42,181 nt of DNA from contig JAEWEF010000013.1 in assembly GCA_023389595.1 (NCBI GenBank), forward strand, positions 1-42,181, read 5' to 3'. Under the pieces are notes generated by a model. The model had not been told where the DNA came from. It did not search any database and saw only the letters and a program-made list of their open reading frames with translations. The stretch comes from Fusobacteriota bacterium (GTDB lineage: Bacteria > Fusobacteriota > Fusobacteriia > Fusobacteriales > Fusobacteriaceae). Positions 27,212 to 35,341 of the stretch are shown piece by piece (the first letter of the stretch is position 1; each line of letters starts with the position of its first letter). Position numbers and translations under genes: made by a program.

Positions 27212-27242
27212 AAACAAGGAGTGGTCGAGCCACTCCTTGTTT
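27212..27242 (-). other. Perfect 13-bp hairpin at the 5' end of the rimP-nusA leader
   Basis: AAACAAGGAGTGG (27212-27224) and CCACTCCTTGTTT (27230-27242) pair perfectly around a TCGAG loop. On the minus strand it begins only ~9 nt after the TATAAT, so it would be at or next to the 5' end of the transcript. After it there is only TTT then ACTAAAAAACT, so it is a poor terminator. An mRNA-protecting 5' stem-loop or a leader element for NusA control is inference. Confidence 0.75.
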
Positions 27243-27250
27243 GTGATTTT

Positions 27251-27288
27251 ATTATATCATATATATTTTAAAAAATCAAATATGTCAA
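27251..27288 (-). promoter_or_regulatory. Promoter region of the rimP-nusA-infB operon
   Basis: On the minus strand TTGACA lies at 27288-27283. A TATATA follows after exactly 17 nt (27265-27260). A few bases further, TGATATAAT (27259-27251) is a perfect extended -10 (TGnTATAAT) that would not need a -35. Either or both may be used; start sites would be near 27253 or 27244. Confidence 0.75.
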
Positions 27289-27300
27289 TTATTTTTTAAA

Positions 27301-27340
27301 ATAAAATTTAAAAACATAAAAAATATTTTTAATTTTATAA
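27301..27340 (-). terminator. Weak A/T-only hairpin behind aspA, possible terminator
   Basis: On the minus strand ATAAAATTAAAAA pairs with TTTTTAAATTTTAT, with one bulged A and a ~12-nt loop. It lies shortly after the aspA stop and just before the rimP promoter. The stem has no G-C pairs, so stability is low and the call is tentative. Confidence 0.3.
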
Positions 27341-27352
27341 ATGAATTGTTTA

Positions 27353-28768
27353 TTATTTTTTATTTAATAAATTTTTACCTGCTATACCAGGTTTTGTCAT
27401 TTCAAAAGGATTAAGAACCTGATCTAAATCTTCTTTTGTCATTATATTTTTAGAAAGAATTAAGTCGTAAATTCTTATTCCTGTTATCATGGATTCTTTT
27501 GCTACTTCTGCGGCTTTTTTATATCCTATATGTGGGGTGAGTGCAGTTACAACGCCCACGCTTCTATCTAACCAATATTTACAATTATTTTCATTTGCGA
27601 CTATGCCTATAAGACAATTATCTATAAAAGTTTTTATACCATTTGTTAAAATTTCTATCGATTGAAATAAATTGAAAAATAATACAGGTTCAAAAACATT
27701 TAGTTCTAATTGTCCAGCTTCAGCAGCTTTAGTAATTGTGAGATCATTTCCAAAAATTTGAAAAGAAATTTGATTCAAAACTTCAGGTATAACAGGATTT
27801 ACTTTTCCAGGCATTATTGAAGATCCTGGTTGTTCCTGAGGAAGAGAAATTTCTGAAAGACCACTTCTAGGACCAGATGCCATTAATCTTAAATCGTTAG
27901 CCGTTTTTGATAAATTTACTGCACAGGTTTTCAAAGCTGAAGAAAGCCATACAAAACTATCTAGATTTCTAGTTCCATCAACTAAATCATCACTTTGTTT
28001 TAAATCGATACCAGTAATTTCTGAAAGATATTTGACTATATTATTAAGATAATTTATGTCAGCATTTAATCCTGTTCCAACCGCTGTTGCACCCATATTT
28101 ATAAATTTAAGATCTTCTATACAAGATTTAATTCTTGTTATATCTCTTTTTACTGGACCAGAAAACGCTTTAAATTCTTGGCCAAGTCTAATTGGAATGG
28201 CATCTTGTAAATGAGTTCTACCCATTTTTATAATGTGATCAAACTCCTTAGATTTTTTTTCTAAAGTTTCATTTAATCTATTTAATTCAAATAGTAAATC
28301 TTTTATCATAAAATGTATGGTAATTTTTCCTGCAGTAGGAACAACATCATTTGTAGATTGGCAAAAATTTATATGATCATTTGGATGAACAATATCATAA
28401 ACTCCTAGTTTTCCACCTAAAATTTCGTTAGCCCTGTTAGCAAGAACTTCATTCATATTCATGTTCATAGAAGTTCCAGCTCCACCTTGAATAACATCAG
28501 TTATGAATTGATCTTTAAATTTTCCTTCTATTACTTCGTCAGCAGCTTTTATAATTGCATTAGCTATTTTTAAATTCAATACCCCTGCATCTCTATTTGA
28601 TAAAGCGGCAGCTTTTTTTATATATGCTAACGAATTTATAAATTCTTTTCTTAATTTTATTCCAGTAATTTGAAAATTGTTCATACCTCTTAAAGATTGC
28701 ACACCATAATATGCTCCCTCAGGTATATTCATTTCTCCTATAGAATCACTTTCAACTCTATACTTCAA
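27353..28768 (-). CDS. aspA: Aspartate ammonia-lyase (aspartase)
   Basis: 471 residues of the fumarase/aspartase superfamily. Likely reaction: L-aspartate to fumarate plus ammonia. The superfamily signature GSSIMPGKVNP is at 315-325. I prefer aspartase over fumarase because of GGAGTSMNMNMNEVLANRAN (95-114), where fumarases have GSGTxxNMNxNEV; HPNDHINFCQSTND is at 128-141. The start is TTG: Shine-Dalgarno GGAGG lies 10 nt upstream and the in-frame codon before is a TGA stop, so no upstream start is possible. It is a single-gene unit, with a possible TATAAT at 28795-28800 (minus strand). Aspartase would let a fermenter use aspartate to make fumarate. Confidence 0.92.
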   Translation of the reverse strand: MKYRVESDSIGEMNIPEGAYYGVQSLRGMNNFQITGIKLRKEFINSLAYIKKAAALSNRDAGVLNLKIANAIIKAADEVIEGKFKDQFITDVIQGGAGTSMNMNMNEVLANRANEILGGKLGVYDIVHPNDHINFCQSTNDVVPTAGKITIHFMIKDLLFELNRLNETLEKKSKEFDHIIKMGRTHLQDAIPIRLGQEFKAFSGPVKRDITRIKSCIEDLKFINMGATAVGTGLNADINYLNNIVKYLSEITGIDLKQSDDLVDGTRNLDSFVWLSSALKTCAVNLSKTANDLRLMASGPRSGLSEISLPQEQPGSSIMPGKVNPVIPEVLNQISFQIFGNDLTITKAAEAGQLELNVFEPVLFFNLFQSIEILTNGIKTFIDNCLIGIVANENNCKYWLDRSVGVVTALTPHIGYKKAAEVAKESMITGIRIYDLILSKNIMTKEDLDQVLNPFEMTKPGIAGKNLLNKK

Positions 28769-28830
28769 TATAAATCATCCTCCAATTTTTTTGAATTATA
28801 AAAGTTTTAAAATAAAATTAAATATCAATC

Positions 28831-28860
28831 AAAAAAAGGAATTATTATAAATTCCTTTTT
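28831..28860 (-). terminator. Rho-independent terminator of the dnaJ-like-glmU-prs-tsaC operon
   Basis: On the minus strand AAAAAGGAATT and AATTCCTTTTT pair around a 6-nt loop (TATAAT) and run into TTTTTTT. The stem begins right at the stop codon of the unknown gene 28859-29293. Confidence 0.9.
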
Positions 28861-29293
28861 ACTTAAATTTTTCTAATAGTGATTTGTATTGTTTCACCAT
28901 CAGTTTAGCGGTTATTTTTCTAATAAATTGATACCAAAAAAATGGCATACTTTCCATACCTTTAATTGAATCTAAAATCATTTTCTTTAAAAAATCGTAT
29001 TCTTCATAACTAAGTTTTATTTCAGATGTTTCCTTTTTATCGCAAAGAGAAGTTATATAATTAAAAAAGTTATACAATCCAACATTTTGTCCGCCAGAAG
29101 TTACATCTGAAAATTGTTTCTTTGCTTCATTCATAAATCTGCTCAAAAGTTTTTTGTCAGATTTATCAACGTTTATAGAATACTTTCTTTTCCCTTTTCC
29201 TATTTTCTGAATAAGATTAACCATACTAGCCATAGATGAAATTTTATTCATTTCCATAGGAGATATAGAATTAGGATTAACTCTAGTTTTCAT
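28859..29293 (-). CDS. Conserved-looking protein of unknown function
   Basis: 144 residues, not recognised. The N-terminus (MKTRVNPNSISPMEMNKISS) is polar; the rest is Lys-rich and probably helical with an aromatic patch GMESMPFFWYQFIRKI. No signal peptide or clear membrane span. The open frame begins at a TTG (29299), but the ATG at 29293 after GAGAGG is the likelier start. It follows tsaC by 7 nt and ends in the operon terminator, so it is a genuine gene by context. Confidence 0.7.
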   Translation of the reverse strand: MKTRVNPNSISPMEMNKISSMASMVNLIQKIGKGKRKYSINVDKSDKKLLSRFMNEAKKQFSDVTSGGQNVGLYNFFNYITSLCDKKETSEIKLSYEEYDFLKKMILDSIKGMESMPFFWYQFIRKITAKLMVKQYKSLLEKFK

Positions 29294-29300
29294 AAACAAT

Positions 29301-29936
29301 TTACCTCTCTATTTTTCCAATTATTTTTTCTAAATTTTCTTTTTTTATAACTCCTTCTCTTATTATTTTTGGAGTTTTTTTCGTTAGATCTATTATTGTA
29401 GATGCCTCACCGATTTTACACTCTCCCGCATCTATCAATAAATCACATCTTTTTTTTATTTCTTCACTTATTTCATTAAATGATTTAGGAGTTTTTTCTC
29501 CAGAGATATTTGCACTAGTAGTTGGCAAAATTCCACCACAAGATTCTATTATGTCTATACTTAGTTGTAAATTAGGAATTCTAACTCCTACTGTATTTCC
29601 ATTCGATACCATAATAGCAGGAACATTATCTTTTTTATTTAATATTATAGTCAATCCTCCTGGCCAAAAATGTTTTGCCAATTTCTCAAATATTTCAAAC
29701 TTTTCATCATCAATAAAAGCGATTTCACTTACATACTTAATATCACTTACAAGAGCTATCAATGGAGAATTAAAATTCCTTTCTTTTATTGAATAAATTT
29801 TTTTTATTGAGTTTAAATCATGAAAATTTCCCGCTAGACCGTATACAGTATCAGTAGGATAAACTATTATTTTTCCATTTCTTACTTCTTCACCTATTTT
29901 TTGCAAATCAATGTTTAAAATATTGTATTCTTTCAT
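29301..29936 (-). CDS. tsaC: L-threonylcarbamoyladenylate synthase (TsaC/YrdC/Sua5 family)
   Basis: 211 residues, a single YrdC domain without the C-terminal Sua5 domain. It makes threonylcarbamoyl-AMP from threonine, bicarbonate and ATP, for the t6A37 modification of ANN-decoding tRNAs. Signature segments are GKIIVYPTDTVYGLAGN (about 20-36), SIKERNFNSPLIALVS (the KxR..P substrate site), and PTTSANISGEKTP. It starts 2 nt after the prs stop with no clear Shine-Dalgarno, so it probably depends on coupling. Confidence 0.93.
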   Translation of the reverse strand: MKEYNILNIDLQKIGEEVRNGKIIVYPTDTVYGLAGNFHDLNSIKKIYSIKERNFNSPLIALVSDIKYVSEIAFIDDEKFEIFEKLAKHFWPGGLTIILNKKDNVPAIMVSNGNTVGVRIPNLQLSIDIIESCGGILPTTSANISGEKTPKSFNEISEEIKKRCDLLIDAGECKIGEASTIIDLTKKTPKIIREGVIKKENLEKIIGKIER

Positions 29937-29937
29937 A

Positions 29938-30900
29938 TTAATGTTCTATATTATCAAATAATTCAGATACTGATCTATTATTAACTATTCTTTCTATTGC
30001 ATTTGCAAAAATAACATCTACAGATAGAATTTTTATTTTGTCTAATTTTTTTCTTTCTGGCTGTTTAATAGAATCAGTAATTATTATTTCTTTAAGCGGA
30101 GAAGCAGCAAGTCTTTCTATAGCAGGATCAGAGAACACTCCGTGAGAACAACAAGCATATGTTTCTAGAGCTCCTCTTTCTATTATGGCTTCAGCGCCAT
30201 TTGTAATCGTTCCAGCAGTATCTATCATATCATCAATAAAAATAGCTATTTTTCCTTCGACTTCACCTATTAGGTTCATAACTTCGGACATATTAGGTTT
30301 TGGTCTTCTTTTATCTATTATAGCTATTTTACAATCCAATCTTTCTGCTAATTTTCTAGCTCTTTTAACTCCACCAATGTCAGGAGATACAACTACAACT
30401 TTTTCTCCGTATAATCCTTTTTCTTTAAAATATTCAACCATAAGTGGAAGACCTTGCATATGGTCAACAGGTATATCAAAGAAACCTTGAATTTGATCTG
30501 CATGAAGATCCATAGTTACAACTCTATCTACACCAGCAGTAGTTAAAAGATTAGCGACTAATTTAGAAGTGATTGGTTCTCTTGGTTTAGACTTTCTATC
30601 TTGCCTAGCGTATCCATAGTAAGGTAATATGACATTTATTGTCTTAGCAGAAGCTCTTCTTAAAGCATCAACAAAAATTAAAAGTTCCATTAGATTTTCG
30701 TTTACAGGCTCTGATGTAGGTTGAACAACAAAAACATTTCTACCTCTTACAGATTCTTGTATATCCACATACACTTCGCCATCTTTAAATCTTAGGACTT
30801 CGGCTCGGCCTAGAGGTAAACCACAAAGTTTACATATTTTTTCAGCTAATTCTCTGTTAGATGTACCAGAAAAAATTTTAACATTTTGAAAATTTTCCAT
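29938..30900 (-). CDS. prs: Ribose-phosphate pyrophosphokinase (PRPP synthetase)
   Basis: 320 residues. Makes PRPP from ribose 5-phosphate and ATP for nucleotide, His and Trp pathways. Motifs: VLPYYGYARQDRKSKPREPI-like stretch (ILPYYGYARQDRK), the divalent-metal site VTMDLHADQIQGFF, and the PRPP loop IDDMIDTAGTI. The longest frame starts five codons earlier (30915), but that ATG lies within the Shine-Dalgarno ATGGAGG. The ATG at 30900 overlaps the glmU stop as TAATG and is chosen. The glmU-prs pairing is conserved across many bacteria. Confidence 0.97.
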   Translation of the reverse strand: MENFQNVKIFSGTSNRELAEKICKLCGLPLGRAEVLRFKDGEVYVDIQESVRGRNVFVVQPTSEPVNENLMELLIFVDALRRASAKTINVILPYYGYARQDRKSKPREPITSKLVANLLTTAGVDRVVTMDLHADQIQGFFDIPVDHMQGLPLMVEYFKEKGLYGEKVVVVSPDIGGVKRARKLAERLDCKIAIIDKRRPKPNMSEVMNLIGEVEGKIAIFIDDMIDTAGTITNGAEAIIERGALETYACCSHGVFSDPAIERLAASPLKEIIITDSIKQPERKKLDKIKILSVDVIFANAIERIVNNRSVSELFDNIEH

Positions 30901-32249
30901 TATATTTTCCTCCATTTTTCTATAATGCTTTGCTTACTTCTTGCAACACCAAGAGCTTTTGGTGGAACGTCTTTAGTTATAACAGAACCAGCAGCTATAG
31001 TTGCCTCATCACCTATTTTTACAGGAGCGACTAACATACTATCACTACCTACAAAAACTTGTTTACCTATTTCTGTTTTAAATTTATTTTTTCCGTCATA
31101 ATTACAAGTAACAGTCCCAGCTCCTATATTAGTTTTTTCACCTATAGTAGCATCACCTAAATAGCTCAGATGTCCGGCCTTCACTCCATAATCTAATTTA
31201 GAATTTTTGATTTCCACAAAATTACCTATATGAACTTTTTCTCTTAAGTATGAATTAGGACGTAAATGAGCGAAAGGGCCAACTGTTACATCATTTTCTA
31301 AAATGCTAGATTCTATTACAGAGCTATCAATTATGACATTATCTTTAATTTCACTTTCAGAAATTCTCGAGTTAGATTTTATTATACAATTACAACCTAT
31401 AATACTTTTTCCTTCTATTACAACATTAGGATAAATTACAGTATTATTACCTATAATTACATCTTCTGATATATAACAGTTATTAATATCTACTAGCCTA
31501 ACACCATTTTTAATAAGAGAAATATTTTTTTCTTGTCTAGCATATAAATTCGCAAGATATAATTCGTATTGAGAATTAACTCCACTAGTTTCTAAATTGT
31601 TATCAGTGTTATATAAAACAACTTTTTTATTATTTAAAGATAATATTTTAAATACATCCGTTAGATAATATTCTTTATTTATGTTATTAGTGTCTATTCG
31701 TTTTAATGCTTCAAATAATAATTTTGACTTAAAAATATATGCCCCAACATTTATTTTTTTTATTTTTTTTTCTTCCGCATCAGCATCTTTTTCTTCAACT
31801 ATTTTTATAAATTTATTATCTTTTTCTACTATTCTTCCATAACTATAAGGGTTTTCAACAATAGTAGTTAAAATTGATGCATCTGCAGAATTAGATTTAT
31901 GATTATTATAAAATGATTTTAAAGTATCAGGTTTAATTAGTGGTAGGTCGCCATTTATTACTAGAACATCCCCACAAAAATCACTCAAAACTTCTCTAGC
32001 TTGTTCTATGGCATGACCAGTACCTAGCTGTTCATTTTGCACTACGTAGTCTATATCCTTCATATAATCTAGTATAATTTCTTTTTTGTATCCAAGTATA
32101 AAAATTATTTTGTCTGGATTTAACCCGAGAATAGCTCTCCTTACTTTTTCTATCATTGGAATACCATTTATATCATGCATAACTTTTGGTAAGTTGCTTT
32201 GCATTCTTGTTCCTTTACCAGCAGATAAAACTAAAGATATAATAGACAT
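30900..32249 (-). CDS. glmU: Bifunctional GlcNAc-1-P uridyltransferase / GlcN-1-P acetyltransferase GlmU
   Basis: 449 residues. It acetylates glucosamine 1-phosphate and then uridylylates it to UDP-GlcNAc, the precursor of peptidoglycan and lipopolysaccharide. The N-terminal nucleotidyltransferase has LSAGKGTRMQSNLPKVMH (the G-x-G-T-R-M signature) and VINGDLPLI; the C-terminal left-handed beta helix is seen as repeated hexapeptides (VIYPNVVIEGKSIIGCNCII) and the acetyltransferase end SYLGDATIGEKTNIGAGTVT. Shine-Dalgarno TAGGAGGA. It follows the dnaJ-like gene by 8 nt. Confidence 0.97.
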   Translation of the reverse strand: MSIISLVLSAGKGTRMQSNLPKVMHDINGIPMIEKVRRAILGLNPDKIIFILGYKKEIILDYMKDIDYVVQNEQLGTGHAIEQAREVLSDFCGDVLVINGDLPLIKPDTLKSFYNNHKSNSADASILTTIVENPYSYGRIVEKDNKFIKIVEEKDADAEEKKIKKINVGAYIFKSKLLFEALKRIDTNNINKEYYLTDVFKILSLNNKKVVLYNTDNNLETSGVNSQYELYLANLYARQEKNISLIKNGVRLVDINNCYISEDVIIGNNTVIYPNVVIEGKSIIGCNCIIKSNSRISESEIKDNVIIDSSVIESSILENDVTVGPFAHLRPNSYLREKVHIGNFVEIKNSKLDYGVKAGHLSYLGDATIGEKTNIGAGTVTCNYDGKNKFKTEIGKQVFVGSDSMLVAPVKIGDEATIAAGSVITKDVPPKALGVARSKQSIIEKWRKI

Positions 32250-32257
32250 ATCTCCTC

Positions 32258-32794
32258 CTAATTCATCTTAGTTAAATTATCATACGCTTCATTTATTTGC
32301 TTTAATTTTTCTTCATGAAATTTCTTAACAGATTCGTCAGCGTCTGAATATTTATCTGGATGATGTTCATTAACTTTTTTTAGGTAGGCTTTTCTTATTT
32401 CTTCTTTAGAAGAATTTTTGTCTATCCCTAATATATTATAGTATTCGTTTTTAACTTGATAATTACTAAAAGGATTGTTGTAAGTGCCGCCATTACTGTT
32501 ATAGTCATTATAGTAATAATAATTTTTATTATTTTGTTGAGATCTATAAAAATTATTTTCTTTATAAAAATCATTTATAAAATCTTCAAATGTCTTGTAT
32601 GTATCATCTCTAGTCCTATAATTTTTATAGTAATATGTTCTAGACGAGGATTTGTTACCCATTCTTAGCAATGACATCAGTATAACAAACAGTATTATAG
32701 GAAGTAAAAATATTAAAATTCCTCCAAAGAAAAATATAAATAATACTATCATTACAGGAACAATAAATGCACTTATTTTATTATTTCTTGACAT
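32258..32794 (-). CDS. Membrane-anchored J-domain protein
   Basis: 178 residues. A hydrophobic N-terminal region (about 8-45; VPVMIVLFIFFFGGILIFLL) gives one or two membrane spans. It is followed by a Tyr/Asn-rich low-complexity linker and a C-terminal J domain: YYNILGIDKNSSKEEIRKAY with the HPD triad (HHPDKYSDAD). It should stimulate a DnaK-type Hsp70 at the membrane but lacks the G/F, zinc-finger and client-binding domains of true DnaJ. The start is the ATG at 32794, preceded by GGAG; a longer ATG at 32806 would contain that site. First gene of an operon ending at 28859. Confidence 0.88.
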   Translation of the reverse strand: MSRNNKISAFIVPVMIVLFIFFFGGILIFLLPIILFVILMSLLRMGNKSSSRTYYYKNYRTRDDTYKTFEDFINDFYKENNFYRSQQNNKNYYYYNDYNSNGGTYNNPFSNYQVKNEYYNILGIDKNSSKEEIRKAYLKKVNEHHPDKYSDADESVKKFHEEKLKQINEAYDNLTKMN

Positions 32795-32823
32795 AAAATT
32801 CTCCATTTTTTTAATACGAATTA

Positions 32824-32832
32824 ATTATAACA
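32824..32832 (-). promoter_or_regulatory. Extended -10 promoter of the dnaJ-like-glmU-prs operon
   Basis: On the minus strand TGTTATAAT is a perfect extended -10 (TGnTATAAT), ~30 nt before the ATG and just after the secG terminator. The -35 is poor, as expected for this promoter type. Confidence 0.65.
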
Positions 32833-32870
32833 GTATTTTGTTTATTTTACTATTAATAATTTACATAGGT

Positions 32871-32896
32871 AAAAAAAGCCCTAGAAAACTAGAGCC
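32871..32896 (-). terminator. Rho-independent terminator of secG
   Basis: On the minus strand GGCTCTAG and CTAGGGC(T) pair (one G-T pair) around TTTT and are followed by seven T. It lies 17 nt after the secG stop and separates secG from the dnaJ-like operon. Confidence 0.9.
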
Positions 32897-32913
32897 ATTT
32901 TCATATTTTGTCT

Positions 32914-33141
32914 TTACTTCAAAAGATATATAACAAGCGAAATAATTATAAAAAGGAATGCCGCAAACTCAGTAGCCTTAGCAAGCGGGCCTCCATCTTT
33001 AGAAATTCCAAATATTGTATTAGAAGCACCTAGACCCATACTAGCTGACATTCCGTGACTTCTGTCAGGTTGAATTAAAACTAAAATTACTATTGAAACA
33101 GAAATAATAAATAAAAATATAGATAAAAGTGTTATTAACAT
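32914..33141 (-). CDS. secG: Preprotein translocase subunit SecG
   Basis: 75 residues, the typical two-span SecG of the SecYEG channel. Hydrophobic segments at about 2-24 and 53-73 flank the conserved cytoplasmic loop: VLIQPDRSHGMSASMGLGAS (cf. VLLQ..KG...) and NTIFGISKDGGPLAKAT. Shine-Dalgarno ATGGAGGG is 6 nt upstream of the ATG. A possible extended -10 (TGATAAAAT on the minus strand, just upstream) may give it its own promoter; only a weak A/T hairpin follows metK, so read-through from metK is also possible. Confidence 0.95.
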   Translation of the reverse strand: MLITLLSIFLFIISVSIVILVLIQPDRSHGMSASMGLGASNTIFGISKDGGPLAKATEFAAFLFIIISLVIYLLK

Positions 33142-33215
33142 AAATGCCCTCCATAATGAAAAAAATACTACTATATTTTATCACAAAAAATAAATAAATT
33201 AAATAATTTTTAAAA

Positions 33216-34364
33216 TTATTTTAACAAATTTAGTAATTCTTCTGTTTTATTAGTTTTTTCCCAAGGCAAATCTATATCAGTTCTTCCTATGTGACCAAAA
33301 GCGGCTAAATCTTGATATTTGAATTTAGAATTACGTAGCTCTAAATCTTTTTGAATTCCAATTGGAGTTAAATCAAATACTTTTTGTATAGCTTCTGCTA
33401 TCAAATTTTCATTAAAATTAGAAGTTCCAAAAGTGTCAACCTTTATTGATATAGGATGAGGAACTCCTATCGCATACGATAATTGAATCTCACATTTATC
33501 AGCAATTTTTGCAGCTACTATATTTTTTGCAACCCATCTAGCAGCGTAGGCTGCTGATCTGTCAACTTTAGAAGGATCTTTTCCAGAAAAGGCTCCTCCT
33601 CCATGTTTAAAATATCCTCCGTAAGAGTCAACTATAATTTTTCTTCCAGTTAGTCCTGTATCTCCATGAGGTCCACCTATTACAAACCTTCCTGTAGGAT
33701 TTATATGATATTTGATGTTTTCGTTATAAAGATTACGTTTTTTAAGAACCGGAGTTATTACTCTTTCAATTATAGTTTTTCTTATAGTTTCATTAGAGAC
33801 ATCTTCGTCGTGTTGCACAGAAACAACGATGGTATCCACATGACTTATTTTATTATTTTCGTCGTACGCTATAGTGACTTGTGATTTTGCATCAGGTCTT
33901 GCCCAAGCAATTTCTTTTGATCTTGTCAATTCAGTCAATAAAAATAAAATTTCTCTGGATAAAACAAGTGCCATAGGCATCAATTCTTCTGTCTCATTCA
34001 CAGCACCACCAAACATTATACCCTGGTCTCCAGCTCCACCAGTATCAACACCCATTGCTATATCCGTAGATTGTGAATGTATAGAATTTAAAACACCACA
34101 AGAAGAATCAAATCCCATTCCGGATTTATATCCTATCTCATCTATTTTTTTTCTAACTATATCCTGTACATCTATATATGTAGTTGTTGTTATCTCTCCA
34201 CCAACTATTACTTGCCCTGTAGTACAAAAAACTTCGCATGCAACTCTAGCATTTTTATCTTCTTCTAAGCAAGCATCCAATATTGCATCTGAAATTTGAT
34301 CGCAAATTTTATCTGGATGACCAGGAGAAACAAATTCAGATGTAAAATAAGTATATTTATTCAC
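33216..34364 (-). CDS. metK: S-adenosylmethionine synthetase
   Basis: 382 residues, standard MetK. It makes SAM from methionine and ATP. Motifs: SEFVSPGHPDKICDQISDA (His16 and neighbours at the phosphate site), GAGDQGIMFG (methionine-adenosine signature) and GGGAFSGKDPSKVDRSAAY (P-loop-like). The start is GTG at 34364 with Shine-Dalgarno AAGGAGG 8 nt upstream. Expression is almost certainly controlled by the SAM-I riboswitch located directly upstream, giving feedback by the product. Confidence 0.98.
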   Translation of the reverse strand: MNKYTYFTSEFVSPGHPDKICDQISDAILDACLEEDKNARVACEVFCTTGQVIVGGEITTTTYIDVQDIVRKKIDEIGYKSGMGFDSSCGVLNSIHSQSTDIAMGVDTGGAGDQGIMFGGAVNETEELMPMALVLSREILFLLTELTRSKEIAWARPDAKSQVTIAYDENNKISHVDTIVVSVQHDEDVSNETIRKTIIERVITPVLKKRNLYNENIKYHINPTGRFVIGGPHGDTGLTGRKIIVDSYGGYFKHGGGAFSGKDPSKVDRSAAYAARWVAKNIVAAKIADKCEIQLSYAIGVPHPISIKVDTFGTSNFNENLIAEAIQKVFDLTPIGIQKDLELRNSKFKYQDLAAFGHIGRTDIDLPWEKTNKTEELLNLLK

Positions 34365-34383
34365 GTTATACCTCCTTAAAATC

Positions 34384-34510
34384 TAAAAAAAAACCTTTCC
34401 TAAGATGGAAAGGTAGAAATCGTTTTAATCCATCTTATCAGGAATTAGCACCACACAATAGTAGGTTGCTGAGATATCTCAGGGCCTGTCCCTCAATCTC
34501 TCTTGATGGT
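34384..34510 (-). promoter_or_regulatory. SAM-I riboswitch (S-box) with terminator, upstream of metK
   Basis: Minus strand. P1 pairs CCATC near 34509 with GATGG near 34430. Inside are the S-box landmarks ATCAAGAG, GAGGGACAGGCCC, CAGCAACC and GTGGTGCTAATTCC. The expression platform is a terminator ACCTTTCC / GGAAAGGT with nine T (about 34384-34412). AAGATGGA in the 3' strand of P1 (34429-34436) can pair with TCCATCTT (34402-34409) in the terminator, forming the antiterminator. SAM binding stabilises P1 and so turns metK off. Confidence 0.96.
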
Positions 34511-34516
34511 TTTAAA

Positions 34517-34545
34517 ATTATATAATTTTTTATTTATTTTGTCAA
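34517..34545 (-). promoter_or_regulatory. Consensus promoter of metK
   Basis: Minus strand TTGACA (34545-34540), 17-nt spacer, TATAAT (34522-34517): perfect at both hexamers. The -35 lies within the last codons of mrp. Transcription would start near 34510, at the first base of the riboswitch. Confidence 0.9.
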
Positions 34546-35340
34546 TAAATTTATTTTATTTATAATTTTTTCAACTGCATTAGAAAAAATATTTTCAATT
34601 TTTTTATCCATTAGTCCTCTACTTAAATGAGAAATTTCTTGCATCATTGGAAGTGATTCTAATAATTCTAAATTCATTTCTTTCATAAAATCATTAGAAT
34701 AACTACTATTCATTTCTATTTTGGTGTCACAACAAGGACATAATATATAACTCATATTTTGAATTATGCCTAGAATATTTACATTCATTTTCTTAGCCAT
34801 ATTAACGGCTTTGGCAACTATCATAGATACCATATCTTGTGGAGTGGAAACCATAATTATTCCTGTTAATTTGATAGATTGCATTACAGTTAAAGCAACA
34901 TCTCCTGTTCCTGGAGGCATATCTATAAGTAAAAAATCTAAGTCTCCCCAAACAACATCTTTCCAGAATTGTTCAACGGCAGATCCAACTATAGGACCTC
35001 TCCAAATAACAGGTTCGTCTTCACTTCTATTAAGTAAATTTAATGATATTACTTTAATATTATCATCTGAAACTACTGGGAATATTTCTTCTGGTGTACC
35101 GTATGCTTTTTCCTTGCTTAATCCCATTAATCTTGGAATACTAGGACCAGTTATATCTGCATCCATAATACCAACTTTATACCCTCTCTTAGAAAGCTCT
35201 TTGGCAATCAGTACTGTGACAGTTGATTTTCCAACACCACCTTTTCCACTCATTATACCTATTACATTTTTTATGTTATTTTCTATATTTTTTTTCTTAG
35301 AAGAACAGTTGCATGAAGAATTACAAGAACTGCAAGACAT
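34534..35340 (-). CDS. Mrp/NBP35-type P-loop ATPase, probable Fe-S cluster carrier
   Basis: 268 residues. Deviant Walker A SGKGGVGKST (31-40), DADITGPS, and LLIDMPPGTGD are those of Mrp/ApbC, which bind and deliver iron-sulfur clusters. A C-terminal CPCC pair (LCPCCDTKIE) would bridge a cluster in the dimer. The N-terminus has an extra Cys-rich tail (MSCSSCNSSCNCSS) before the P-loop, similar to NBP35-like proteins. It follows rnmV by 1 nt and carries the metK promoter -35 at its end. The exact client proteins are unknown. Confidence 0.9.
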   Translation of the reverse strand: MSCSSCNSSCNCSSKKKNIENNIKNVIGIMSGKGGVGKSTVTVLIAKELSKRGYKVGIMDADITGPSIPRLMGLSKEKAYGTPEEIFPVVSDDNIKVISLNLLNRSEDEPVIWRGPIVGSAVEQFWKDVVWGDLDFLLIDMPPGTGDVALTVMQSIKLTGIIMVSTPQDMVSMIVAKAVNMAKKMNVNILGIIQNMSYILCPCCDTKIEMNSSYSNDFMKEMNLELLESLPMMQEISHLSRGLMDKKIENIFSNAVEKIINKINLLTK

Positions 35341-35341
35341 A

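Noticed and set aside
33201..33222. A/T palindrome at the metK stop as a terminator
   Set aside because: All A-T pairs, partly within the coding end; too weak to call.
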